64,000 bases of DNA from Micropterus salmoides. Its lineage: Eukaryota; Chordata; Actinopteri; Centrarchiformes; Centrarchidae. Below, piece after piece: positions 38,601 to 44,900 of the stretch (positions within the stretch are counted from its first letter, which is position 1; each line of letters opens with the position of its first letter). The notes below the pieces were generated by a model that had not been told where the DNA came from, made no database searches, and saw only the letters and a list, made by a program, of their open reading frames with translations. The translations under genes were made by a program, and so were the position numbers. Location of the stretch: assembly GCF_014851395.1 (NCBI RefSeq), contig NW_024040041.1:8486041-8550040 (forward strand), written 5' to 3'.

Positions 38601-40973
38601 GTTGGCAGCAGTTGTGCGAGTGCACTATCATCTCACACTTATCTCCTCTCTCTCACCATCTGTCTCACCAAACAGTGTCAGCATGCACTATTTGGTAATA
38701 GATTGTTTGACCCTGTGCTCTCAGTCTCTCTCTGGTGTCTATTTAGCTCAGACCAAGTGGCAGAAGGTGTGTGCGTGTGGATTTGTGTGTGTTTAAGTAT
38801 ACTGCACAATCTGAGAACATACTTGAGAAAGAAAGAAAAGGAGGCAGACACTGACTGAGAGCCTGAGCCTGGATGCTGTAACCGAGTCTCCTCGGCCTGG
38901 AGAGGAGAGCGCTATCTCCGCTGGATTCTCACGCTGTGAAGTTGGATGGGGCTCTGGGAGCAGAACCTGGATAGCTCATGAGGTCGGAAACACATCCCGA
39001 TTCTCCTGGAACTTTTTCTGTGGCTGGGAAGACAAATAGTGGCCCCTCCTCCCTCCCCCCCTCACACACCCTTTATGTGTCTGGATGAAGGAGAGGGCTG
39101 CAATGAATGGCAGGGCTGTGAGAGCTCGCTCTACTCAGCCCAACAAACCTTCTTTCTTCTGAAATTGTGTGCAATTTGCTCACACCATGCATTGACACAC
39201 ATACTCAAACACCCCACTCTTCCGGTTCTCTTCATTCTTGGCAGCGATAGGGGATGGCTGATGAACACAGAAAGTGATCATGTTCAGCCAGAAAGGCAAA
39301 GAAAGGGCTAACTCACCTAGCTATTTGAATAAAATAAGAAGGAAATACATTTTGGATTTTGAAATTACTGAGGTAATTTTCTAACTTGCGAGTGTCCCAT
39401 ACCACCATGATGTATGTGTGCACAACAAGTATCATGGTAATTGTTTAAGCATTCAATAAGTTATGGACAGAATGTAAATAGATAAATATAAGATTTGTTC
39501 TATGCATATCCAACTGAGTGCATCTTGAGTCTTTCCCATCATCTCTTCCAATCTTCTCCAGATTCGATTAATTCTTACAATTGTTAGCGAACCCACACAT
39601 ACCCACCCACACACTTAAACACTATTAGCACATTCCTAGCCAAACCCACGGAGCATTCACTTCAAGCACAGATTAGCTCCAGCGCTGTTGAGCTGTTTGC
39701 CTCTTGTTGCAATCAGAGTGATGAAGTAATAGTTGCTTCGTCTGACGGAGAATCCGTGCAGGGGAGCTTCTGCAAAGGGAGCTTTACTCATTCCCTGGTA
39801 TGAAAATAACTGTTTCAAGTAGTGTTCCAATAGTTACCAGGTTTAGCTTGATTTAGCCTGCGGTGGTCCAGCTTAACACCTGATAGACCAATTGGAAAGG
39901 ATTTGTTTCAGAGGTTATATGGTTAGCAGATGTGCTAACCATATAACAACATGATTACTATTAAAAATCTCTCTTTTGGCCATTTATTTTTGCCCCCCTA
40001 AAAAGAACCCAATATCCACCTCTTGCTCCTCAAACTCAGCTTGGCCACATGAAGAAAAAGTATTTATTTGCCCCTCACAGGGGAGTGTGTGTTCACATAT
40101 TCTCCAGGGATCTTTGTGTTCGCACGGGGAGTGCTATGGCAACAGTTGCTGTAATAGGGAGTATGCTCAGGAGCACAACAAGGAAAGCTCACCGATCAGA
40201 CATGAAAGGAGGGACCAGTGACACGCTGCAAAGTCAGCCATTTCAGGGTCACCTTTAAACAGCAGGTTTTTCTGGACCTTTATACAATGTTGTATAAAAG
40301 TGTTGGCAGAAGACAGATGCCAACACACACACACAAAGGTGTTATAGTTTTTCAGTATGTCAGTGGTTCCCAAACTTTTGTATTTGGCGGATGCACTCCA
40401 CAGCCCCGTTAGATGATCTGAAGGACCCCTTCATCAGCGTCATGTTCCAAATGCATTCAGATCACGTGATTTTAAAATGAATGTTATTTAACACAGCAGC
40501 ATGTGGTGTTTAGGTGTTAAGAGCTGATTCAATATGTGGATTTATTTACCCAGGAGTACATATGTACGGTGTACTCAAAAATCACTAGTTTATGATAGGA
40601 ATACTTGTTCATGTAGGTGATTTAACCCCAGCTTTCCTCTTCTCCTCCACCAGCTGTCCAAGCGCACGTTTTAAAAGGAGACAAGGCAGGCGAGTGGTGG
40701 AAGTTCACCGTCAACATCATTTCTGTCTACAAACAAGGTGAGCACCGCATCCGCCGTGGGGACCAGCTGCTGTGGGTGCGCGCCAAGGACGTGGCCTGCA
40801 AATGCCCAAAGATCAAGCCTGGGAGGAAATACCTGCTCCTGGGTACAGACGACGATTCCCCCGGGCAGAGTGGCGTGGTGGCAGACAAGGGAAGCCTGCT
40901 CATCCCTTGGAAGGACCTGTGGGGCCGCCGGCTGAGGAAGTTCCAACAGCGTGAAAAGAGGGGAAAGTGCTAA
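443..40973 (+). CDS. ntn1: Netrin-1, complete coding region over six exons (joined span)
   Basis: Secreted laminin-related axon guidance cue that binds DCC/neogenin and UNC5 receptors. Joining 443-1457, 25087-25275, 30368-30517, 32493-32546, 34832-34906 and 40654-40973 gives 1803 nt, 600 codons plus TAA, near the 604 residues of human netrin-1. Domain order seen: signal peptide (about 1-23), laminin N-terminal domain (about 40-283), LE1 (284-338), LE2 (340-401), LE3 (403-450), linker (451-470), NTR/C345C (471-600, six Cys at 471, 475, 490, 543, 545, 600) with a basic tail. N-glycosylation sequons are at N115, N130 and N416; an RGD is at 529-531. The three-LE plus NTR layout and near-identity of the LE blocks point to netrin-1 rather than netrin-3, -4 or -G. 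Whether it is ntn1a or ntn1b is not decidable without neighbouring genes. All introns are phase 1 with GT-AG ends. Confidence 0.97.
4018..4310. repeat. Degenerate tandem repeat of ACCACAAAGACACAAAATG type
   Basis: Purine- and A-rich units such as GACCACAAAGACA, ACACAAAATGAC and CCACAAAAAGACAT recur at about 10-20 nt spacing. A shorter related stretch is at 55335-55405. No coding potential; the minus-strand open frame over it is an artefact of composition. Confidence 0.6.
5412..5670. mobile_element. Non-autonomous hAT-like (Charlie-type) MITE, 259 bp
   Basis: Begins CAGTGGTTCCCATCC and ends GGGAATCACTG, i.e. imperfect terminal inverted repeats of the CAGTGGTTCCCA type seen in vertebrate hAT-Charlie MITEs. 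Flanking octamers GTCTGGAC (5404-5411) and GCCTAAAC (5671-5678) agree at 6 of 8 positions, with transitions at the other two, as expected of a decayed 8-bp hAT target duplication. No transposase inside. A relative is at 40361. Confidence 0.7.
9371..9462. repeat. Fragment of a dispersed SINE-like repeat
   Basis: Contains GGGGCATGACATGCAACAA, then GAACCAGGGACGTTGCTGTTA and CTTAACCATTCAGCTACTGA, an arrangement common in tRNA-derived fish repeats. The phrase TGACATGCAACAAAG recurs near 14819-14832. Class assignment is from memory and uncertain. Confidence 0.35.
9759..9787. repeat. (TG)n microsatellite
   Basis: Uninterrupted TG dinucleotides, about 14 units, in intron 1. Confidence 0.95.
10480..11250. 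promoter_or_regulatory. Candidate conserved non-coding block in intron 1
   Basis: GC-richer than its surroundings, free of recognisable repeats, with CTAATTACC and TTTTAATTAACC homeodomain-type sites at 10510-10540 and long stop-free runs on both strands (10677-11291 forward, 10631-11044 reverse). Neither frame resembles a known protein. Inference only. Confidence 0.25.
12044..12180 (-). repeat. ATCC-flanked non-LTR-retroposon-like fragment, copy 1
   Basis: Starts with (ATCC)n at 12044-12066, then CGTCAACCGCTTATTGTGCG, AGGGTCGTAGGGGGGCTGGA, GCCAATCCCAGCTTACATTG and CCAGTCCATCGCAGGGC. This is a widely dispersed teleost repeat end. The simple repeat would be a (GGAT)n 3' tail if the element reads on the - strand. 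Copy 2 at 24076 shares the same order. The family name is not certain. Confidence 0.65.
13875..13912. repeat. (AT)n then (ATTT)n low-complexity tract
   Basis: Uninterrupted AT from 13875 to about 13898, followed by ATTT repeats and more AT. Confidence 0.9.
14363..14397. repeat. (AC)n microsatellite
   Basis: About 17 uninterrupted AC units in intron 1. Confidence 0.95.
15400..15650. promoter_or_regulatory. Candidate conserved non-coding block in intron 1
   Basis: GC-rich island in AT-rich intron with GCTCAGCTAATTGATCTCCA (homeodomain-type core) and no repeat signature. Inference from composition only. Confidence 0.2.
20232..20265. repeat. (CACG/CA)n microsatellite
   Basis: Alternating CACG and CA units; purine-pyrimidine alternation throughout. 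Confidence 0.9.
22367..22411. repeat. (CA)n microsatellite, longest pure CA tract of intron 1
   Basis: About 22 uninterrupted CA units. Confidence 0.95.
22814..22854. repeat. (TG)n microsatellite ending in a G run
   Basis: TG units with two interruptions, followed by eight G. Confidence 0.93.
22940..22969. repeat. (TG)n microsatellite
   Basis: About 15 TG units with one interruption, 85 bp after the previous TG tract. Confidence 0.93.
24076..24245 (-). repeat. ATCC-flanked non-LTR-retroposon-like fragment, copy 2
   Basis: (ATCC)n, then CGTCAAACGCTACAGGGTCG, CGGGGGGCTGGAGCCAATCC, CCATTGCAGGGCCACACATA and ACAACCATTCACACTCACAC. Same order and orientation as the copy at 12044, with internal deletions. 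It extends further from the ATCC block than copy 1 does. Ends about 0.8 kb upstream of exon 2. Confidence 0.65.
25087..25275 (+). CDS. ntn1: ntn1 coding exon 2: LE2 domain
   Basis: 189 nt, residues 339-401, phase 1 at both ends. Preceded by a pyrimidine-rich tract and CAG at 25084-25086, followed by donor GTAACA at 25276. Encodes a full laminin-type EGF repeat starting ACHCNLHARRCRF and containing LNCRHNTAGRHCHYC. The arginine cluster R347, R348, R350 matches the cluster that, in published netrin-1 structures, forms the generic receptor-binding site 2 and contacts sulphate or heparin-like groups; that role is family knowledge. The symmetric exon matches the domain boundary exactly. Confidence 0.97.
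26176..26204. repeat. (CA)n microsatellite
   Basis: CA units with one CT interruption in intron 2. Confidence 0.9.
28051..28872. mobile_element. Teleost foldback (long inverted-repeat) element, copy 1
   Basis: Left arm: GTTAGATGAGAAGATTGACA, then CAGCTGCTTAGCTTAGCTCA, AACTGGAAACAGCTAGCCTG, TCTGTCCAAAG, CTAAAGCTCACTAATTAACA. Right end in opposite orientation: AGTGGTATCAATTTTCCCAT, ACTCTCGGCAAGGATACAAA, TAAGCATGTTTC. No transposase. The outer left end is not clear; the same family occurs at 35813 and 50875. I recognise it as a common non-autonomous fish element but cannot name it. Confidence 0.6.
29572..29619. repeat. (CA)n microsatellite
   Basis: About 24 CA units with one CG interruption, 0.75 kb upstream of exon 3. 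Confidence 0.95.
30368..30517 (+). CDS. ntn1: ntn1 coding exon 3: LE3 domain, DCC-binding
   Basis: 150 nt, residues 402-451, phase 1 at both ends; acceptor CACACAG at 30361-30367, donor GTAAGG at 30518. Encodes the third LE repeat, starting ACDCHPVGAAGK and running through NRCAKGYQQSRSPIAPC; apparently identical to the mammalian LE3. LE3 is the main DCC/neogenin contact in published structures; V408 and the QQSR segment (441-444) lie where the contact residues are described. Sequon N416-Q-T is conserved. Such identity suggests strong purifying selection on this exon. Confidence 0.97.
30518..32492 (+). other. ntn1: ntn1 intron 3 (2.0 kb)
   Basis: Starts GTAAGG, ends TTGTCACAG. AT-rich with no microsatellite or recognisable transposon; nothing else identified. 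Confidence 0.9.
32493..32546 (+). CDS. ntn1: ntn1 coding exon 4: short interdomain linker
   Basis: 54 nt, residues 452-469 (KIPVASPTATYSSYEEPS), phase 1 at both ends; acceptor TTGTCACAG at 32484-32492, donor GTGAGT at 32547. It links LE3 to the NTR domain and is Ser/Thr/Pro-rich. It opens KIPVA like human netrin-1 and then diverges, as expected of a flexible linker. It has no Cys, and its removal would keep the reading frame, so it is a natural candidate for cassette skipping. Confidence 0.93.
32547..34831 (+). other. ntn1: ntn1 intron 4 (2.3 kb)
   Basis: Starts GTGAGT, ends TTTTCCCTAG. The central part (about 33480-34345) is richer in GC, poor in stops on both strands, and includes an AATTAATTTA homeodomain-like motif, a C/A-rich stretch at 34027-34055 and, further on, a C12 run at 34471-34482. 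No protein family is recognisable in its open frames. Confidence 0.88.
33480..34345. promoter_or_regulatory. Candidate conserved non-coding block in intron 4
   Basis: Non-repetitive, mixed-composition block open on both strands (206 codons on -, 133 on +), with CCTTAATGAG, GCTAATGGGC and TCAAATTAATTTACTTTGG, which are homeodomain-type words. The predicted peptides are low complexity and resemble nothing known. Confidence 0.25.
34832..34906 (+). CDS. ntn1: ntn1 coding exon 5: start of NTR/C345C domain
   Basis: 75 nt, residues 470-494 (start DCESHCKASKGK, end YCKKDY), phase 1 at both ends; acceptor TTTTCCCTAG ends at 34831, donor GTGAGT at 34907. Supplies the first three of the six NTR-domain cysteines (C471, C475, C490) in a lysine-rich context that matches human netrin-1 with few changes. 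The NTR domain of netrins is basic and binds heparan sulphate. It is in frame but cannot be skipped without breaking the NTR fold. Confidence 0.95.
35813..36504. mobile_element. Teleost foldback element, copy 2, interrupted by a nested insertion
   Basis: Left terminus AAAGGAATAGTTTGAAATTT (35813 on) pairs with the right terminus CTCAAATGTTGAACAGTTCC (reverse orientation, near 36481-36501). The left arm resumes after the insertion with GTCAGCAGCTATTTAACTTA GCTTAGCAT; the right arm reads TTTGTTACCTTTGGACAAAG, CTGTTTCCCCCTGC. Without the inserted 312 bp and one octamer the host element is about 370 bp. Confidence 0.65.
35903..36214. mobile_element. hAT-like MITE nested in the foldback element
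   Basis: Begins TAGAGCTAAACAATTTGAAA and ends TTCAAAATTGCTCAGCCATG; the ends are imperfect inverted repeats of the TAGGGCTGCACGAT type. Flanking octamers GCTTGAGT (35895-35902) and GCTGGAGT (36215-36222) match at 7 of 8 positions. Interior is AT-rich with AATCGCAAT-like words (ATCGCAAATCACATCGCAAT) and no open frame. Confidence 0.7.
38100..38560. promoter_or_regulatory. Candidate enhancer/insulator block in intron 5
   Basis: GC-rich unique-looking block containing CCACCAGGAGG (38310-38320, CTCF-core-like), AAATCAAAGG (38326-38335, TCF/LEF-like) and GGTAATTAAGCGAGCTCTAA with TTTCATTAGCCC (homeodomain-type). Single motifs are weak evidence; their clustering in a non-repetitive block is what makes it worth listing. 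Confidence 0.3.
39914..39947. repeat. Perfect inverted repeat, 15-bp arms with a 4-nt loop
   Basis: Left arm GTTATATGGTTAGCA (39914-39928), spacer GATG, right arm TGCTAACCATATAAC (39933-39947), an exact reverse complement. Located in intron 5, about 0.7 kb upstream of exon 6. No surrounding element was recognised. Confidence 0.9.
40361..40587. mobile_element. hAT-like MITE fragment related to the one at 5412
   Basis: Begins CAGTGGTTCCCAAACTTTTG and shares with the 5412 copy the blocks CACAGCCC, TTAGATGA, CATGTTCCAAATG and AGCTGATTCAATATGTGGA in the same order. The far end is unclear; a weak TCACTAG lies at 40582-40588. Sits 70-300 bp upstream of exon 6. Confidence 0.55.
40654..40973 (+). CDS. 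ntn1: ntn1 coding exon 6: remainder of NTR domain and stop
   Basis: Residues 495-600 and the TAA at 40971-40973. Acceptor CTCCTCCACCAG ends at 40653. Reads AVQAHVLKGDKAGEWWKF, then IRRGDQLLW (RGD at 529-531), ACKCPKIKPGRKYLLLG, and the basic tail RRLRKFQQREKRGKC. The last three NTR cysteines are C543, C545 and C600. The protein stops directly after the final Cys, whereas human netrin-1 continues with KKA, so the tail is three residues shorter. The RGD lies in the NTR domain and is also present in mammals; an integrin role should not be assumed from it. Confidence 0.97.
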
Positions 40974-42077
40974 AAGTTGCTGGAGAGGAGAGAGAGAGGT
41001 TGAGGGAGAGGTGGAAGGAAAATAACATCTCCACTGAGATGAATGCAAGGACGAGGAGGAGAGGATGAATGAAAAAAACAAACTGGAAGAGTATAAGATA
41101 GATGGGGGACTGAGTGCTGCTGCTCTGAGTTGGAGCGAAGAGTTTAGTGTTTTCTAGGGACTTTTGTGAAGGAGCTCATTCTACAGTTGTTCTGTTTGTC
41201 TTTCAAGGTTTGTTTTGTTGTGTAATTGCAGAGTTTGCACCTAATGTTACAGATATGTCACATCCTGACTATGTTACCCATGATGCCGCTGGTTTTTTTT
41301 CCACAGTCCCTTGTTCAGTTGTTTTAAAGAGCAATGCATCTACTGTATCACCATTGTGTATTTTAAGAGGATCTATTTCCACTGTGCTGCGTAAAGCATT
41401 ATTTAGTTAATCGAATAGACACCGCATGGCACTGAGGGACTCCAGTTATGTATGATAAGTTGCTTTTGTAACCTGCCAAACTTTAGATAAACTTTTTCAA
41501 CAGCTTAAAGTGAAAACTTGTGAAATTATTCATATCTGTGGAAAATATAATAGGTGCCATTTTGCCCGAGAGCTCCCTGCTCATATGCGAGTGTTACCTC
41601 AGCGAAACAACTGGTGTTGTGGGAACAAAATGCCATAATGATCCTCTGCTCATTTTTTGTAATGATTTCACATTACAAGCAAGTCTTTGCTCAGCGCTTA
41701 TTAACCTATCAACAGTATGTTGTGGCTGTGACCTCTGCAATGTAAAGTAACCATATGTGCATACATAGACATTATTTTAAATAGATGGTGCCATAGCATC
41801 AACTAGATGTAGAGTAGACATGTCAATCATGCACTTATTTTTACTAGTCAAACGTTTTAGAACATATGAAATATGTTCACATTTTTAGAGTGGCATCCAA
41901 AAAAGAATTTAAAAAACATACTGTACCATATGATGCAAAAAAACCCCTTGTATAGTTCAAACCCTGCTTGCCTCACTGATGACTGTTCTGCATGGACTTA
42001 TGTTTCTGGCTGACATCAACAACCCTGTTCAACTTTGTCACAACTGCAGATAAGTCAGACTTTAGTGTTTATATTCT

Positions 42078-42083
42078 AATAAA
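42078..42083 (+). promoter_or_regulatory. Candidate proximal poly(A) signal AATAAA
   Basis: Canonical hexamer about 1.1 kb after the stop codon, followed by a GT-containing stretch (ATGTATGTTGGATGT). It would give a short 3' UTR without the CA tract. Confidence 0.4.
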
Positions 42084-42680
42084 GGACTAAATGTATGTTG
42101 GATGTCCCAAACATTTGCAAGTGAGGGAACTGATGAAGTGAACCCTCTCACTTCATTAAAAAAAAAAAAGAGAGCACCTATCAAGCAATCCTCATACCAC
42201 TGACATAATGCATGCTCACTATTTACTGTAGGTGACTGATAGCTAACAATGATTGTGAATTATGTACACATTTAATTTGTAAACAGTATTCAGTGTTGTG
42301 GGAAAATAACCTGTGGAGTGATAAAATATCACTGATGTGTATTGTACAGTGCGTTCAGCACGCTGTGTCAAAAGTTTGTCACCTCAAAGCGACTTTTTGA
42401 GGACTGGATTCCATTATCAAGACTTGGTACTCAACAAAAAGGCATGACCGATTGTCTACATGTTACAAAGCTGTATAATATTACTTTTTTTTTTATTGTT
42501 TGTTAAACATTAACTAGATCTATTTCCATGTGAACTTAACCAGAGTTTTAAATACTAGAGGCTTAATAAATGAAAAGACAAATAAATGAATGTCAGAGAA
42601 ATGTCTCATGTTTACGTGAGCACCCGGAGGATCACACACTCTCTCACACAAAATCATGCAGTACATTAACACATTCACGT

Positions 42681-42729
42681 GCACACACATACACACGCAC
42701 ACACGCACACACACACACACACACACACA
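42681..42729. repeat. (CA)n microsatellite in the ntn1 3' UTR
   Basis: CA units with a few interruptions, about 1.7 kb after the stop, between the first and second poly(A) signals, so only longer transcripts would contain it. Confidence 0.9.
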
Positions 42730-43178
42730 TAATTACAAGTGGACACCTCAGTACTCTGTGCATCATACTGTATGTCTTCTACTACAACGCACTTATAAAG
42801 CCTCTGCCAACACATCTGTACCGACACACTTTGACTTGTTTTGCAGGCATTTGCAGAAAGGTACTCCCTAAAAGACTTCTGCTCTCCATAAATATGATAT
42901 CGGAATAATTATCAGCTCGTGTTTATACATTGGCTTGTAAATGTTGTTTAGCAGTGTCCATTGCAAATGGTTGTGTACTGTCTTGTAATACTAATATATT
43001 ATGTTTATCACAAATGAATATATTTAATGACACATGAAACAATGTGGCTTTTGTGGTTTTTATTTTTGACCTTTTATTTTTTACTTTTTGCATTGAACTG
43101 TAGGTGGCTGTAATGAAAAGTATTGATACGTGTTTGGCTATTGAACAGCCTGATAGAACTGAAAATTAATTCATCTGA

Positions 43179-43184
43179 AATAAA
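43179..43184 (+). promoter_or_regulatory. Candidate main poly(A) signal AATAAA
   Basis: Canonical hexamer 2.2 kb after the stop, in TCTGAAATAAAGCTGTG, with several CA dinucleotides 15-25 nt downstream as possible cleavage sites. AATAAAGCTGTG is a strong vertebrate-style 3' end context. Confidence 0.5.
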
Positions 43185-44378
43185 GCTGTGTAAAAATACA
43201 AAACTGAGAATGATCCCAGATTATGTGAAATTGTTAATTATTTTCTACTCCATGATCAAAAGTGTCATTATTTTCTGACTGACTTTTTTATTGCACACCA
43301 CCACACGCAGACATCTAAACTACTGGGACAGCATTTAATCAAACAATGTGCTCCAATACAATTTTGAGGCATTGGTACTTTTTACTTTACACATTTTGTT
43401 AGTTGTAATTACTAGCTACTTTGTAAATCTGCTTGCAAAACATTAGAAGTCAACTGTATATCAAATAGTATTAATAACTCAAATACAATAAAACATTTAC
43501 CAACAGGAAAGCCCATAAATTTATATTGAAGGACATCTTTAGCAACACTTTAGATTACAGCCCACAAATTACAGTTTGATGAATATGTATATAAAGGGTA
43601 TTCAAGGTTCATAGTTTAAGGTACATTTGTCATTCTACATCACAGGGCTGCACAATAAAAAGGAAAGTTAGAGCCTCTTTCACGCTACACACAGAACACG
43701 AATAGAAATATTTAAAATTAGAATAGAATAAAATAAAAACAATTTATGGTTATTTATATACAGTATATTATTCAAGGTTGTGTGGTATAGTAATGTGCAA
43801 GACCAGCATAACAGAAAGTTCCATGTTATTTATTTATGACGGATGAGGTGGAGGTCAGGTGGTATGACAGCGGGTGTTTCTGCAGGCAGGATGAACAGGC
43901 TGTGGCTGGGTGGTTAGTGTCTTTTATTATCCTTTGGGCTCTCTGCAGGCACCTCACATCACCAATATCACTGATGCCTAATGAAATTAATAAGGGCTCA
44001 GATTAGGGGTGTGACCACACACTTAGCTCATGAGATGTTACAATGCACAATATTGGGGTTCACAAGAACAAGACGAGAAGATATTTTAATACTATTATGA
44101 ATAAATATTTAATGGTCATAGAGCGTGGGATATGGGAAAGTTTTGAGCATTAACTACTTAATTTCCTGCATTCTGGAGAAATCTTCTGCATTGCTTTATA
44201 GTGGAAATGTCTTTATTGATGTAAAAGGAAACACAAAATTCTGGTGGCAGGTGACATTTTTAAAATATAAAAATGTAATGGAATATAATACAGGAATCAG
44301 TAGCTTTTTTGTAGCTTAGGACAATGCACATTTGTTTCTTCTATATTTGCACGGCAGTTCATGTTTTCTTATTGAGCA

Positions 44379-44384
44379 AATAAA
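44379..44384 (+). promoter_or_regulatory. Candidate distal poly(A) signal AATAAA
   Basis: GCAAATAAAGCTCTC 3.4 kb after the stop, followed by T-rich sequence including TTTGTTATTT and TTTCTTGTTGC. It could terminate a longest 3' UTR isoform or be incidental. Confidence 0.25.
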
Positions 44385-44645
44385 GCTCTCTTAAAGCATT
44401 TTTATTTGTTATTTAACATTTCTTGTTGCAAGCTATTTTTGAGAACAATTTTAACAAATGCTTTCAAAAAAGTGTCCCCAGTTTAAATGACACCTATGTT
44501 TCCAGTCAGGAAAGGAATTGGGCTGCGCTTCGACGATGATTTCACACCCAGTCTGCCTGGTCAGAGACAGGGAAGGCAGGAGACAACAAAAGTAGTGGCA
44601 GGGGAGGAACAAGAGGTCAGGGACTGAGAGCAACTCGTGCAGGAC

Positions 44646-44900
44646 ATAGACTGTGTAAAAGAACTGGACGTAGTCAACATGAGATCACCCATTGGTATGT
44701 GGACTACTGTTATGAAGCCTTGAGTTTGGCATTTTGGCCATCGCCATCTAGTTTTTTGGGAACTAGACATGACCAGACGTGACGATATTTGGAGGAGACG
44801 GTGGTGCTAGCTAGCTTGGTTACCAGGGTGCATCCAAAATTCCCGTTAACTGTGATATTAACCAGGATGCTAACTTTGGTTGGCTATAAACAGGCTTAAA
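44646..44900. repeat. Dispersed teleost repeat fragment
   Basis: Contains TAGACTGTGTAAAAGAACTG, ATCACCCATTGGTATGTGGA, TTTGGCATTTTGGCCATCGC and GACGATATTTGGAGGAGACG, a wording I recognise from many fish genomes. A short relative (TATAGACTGTATAAGGTTAC) is at about 21780. Class not known; no protein. Confidence 0.5.

Larger units (their letters stand above)
34907..40653 (+). other. ntn1: ntn1 intron 5 (5.7 kb)
   Basis: Starts GTGAGT, ends CTCCACCAG. Holds a foldback element with a nested insertion (35813-36504), a possible regulatory block (about 38100-38560), a perfect hairpin (39914-39947) and a hAT-like MITE fragment (from 40361, about 300 bp upstream of exon 6). Confidence 0.9.
40974..43204 (+). 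other. ntn1: ntn1 3' UTR (distal end inferred)
   Basis: Non-coding sequence after the TAA. It opens with a GA-rich patch (40982-41090). AATAAA signals occur at 42078-42083 and 43179-43184, and a CA microsatellite lies at 42681-42729. Mammalian NTN1 has a kilobase-scale 3' UTR, so use of either signal is plausible; no transcript data are available to choose. Confidence 0.6.

Noticed and set aside
40776..40973. Alternative start within exon 6
   Set aside because: The frame simply continues from the spliced netrin NTR domain; the internal reading frames starting at ATG are in other frames or lack the conserved upstream cysteines.
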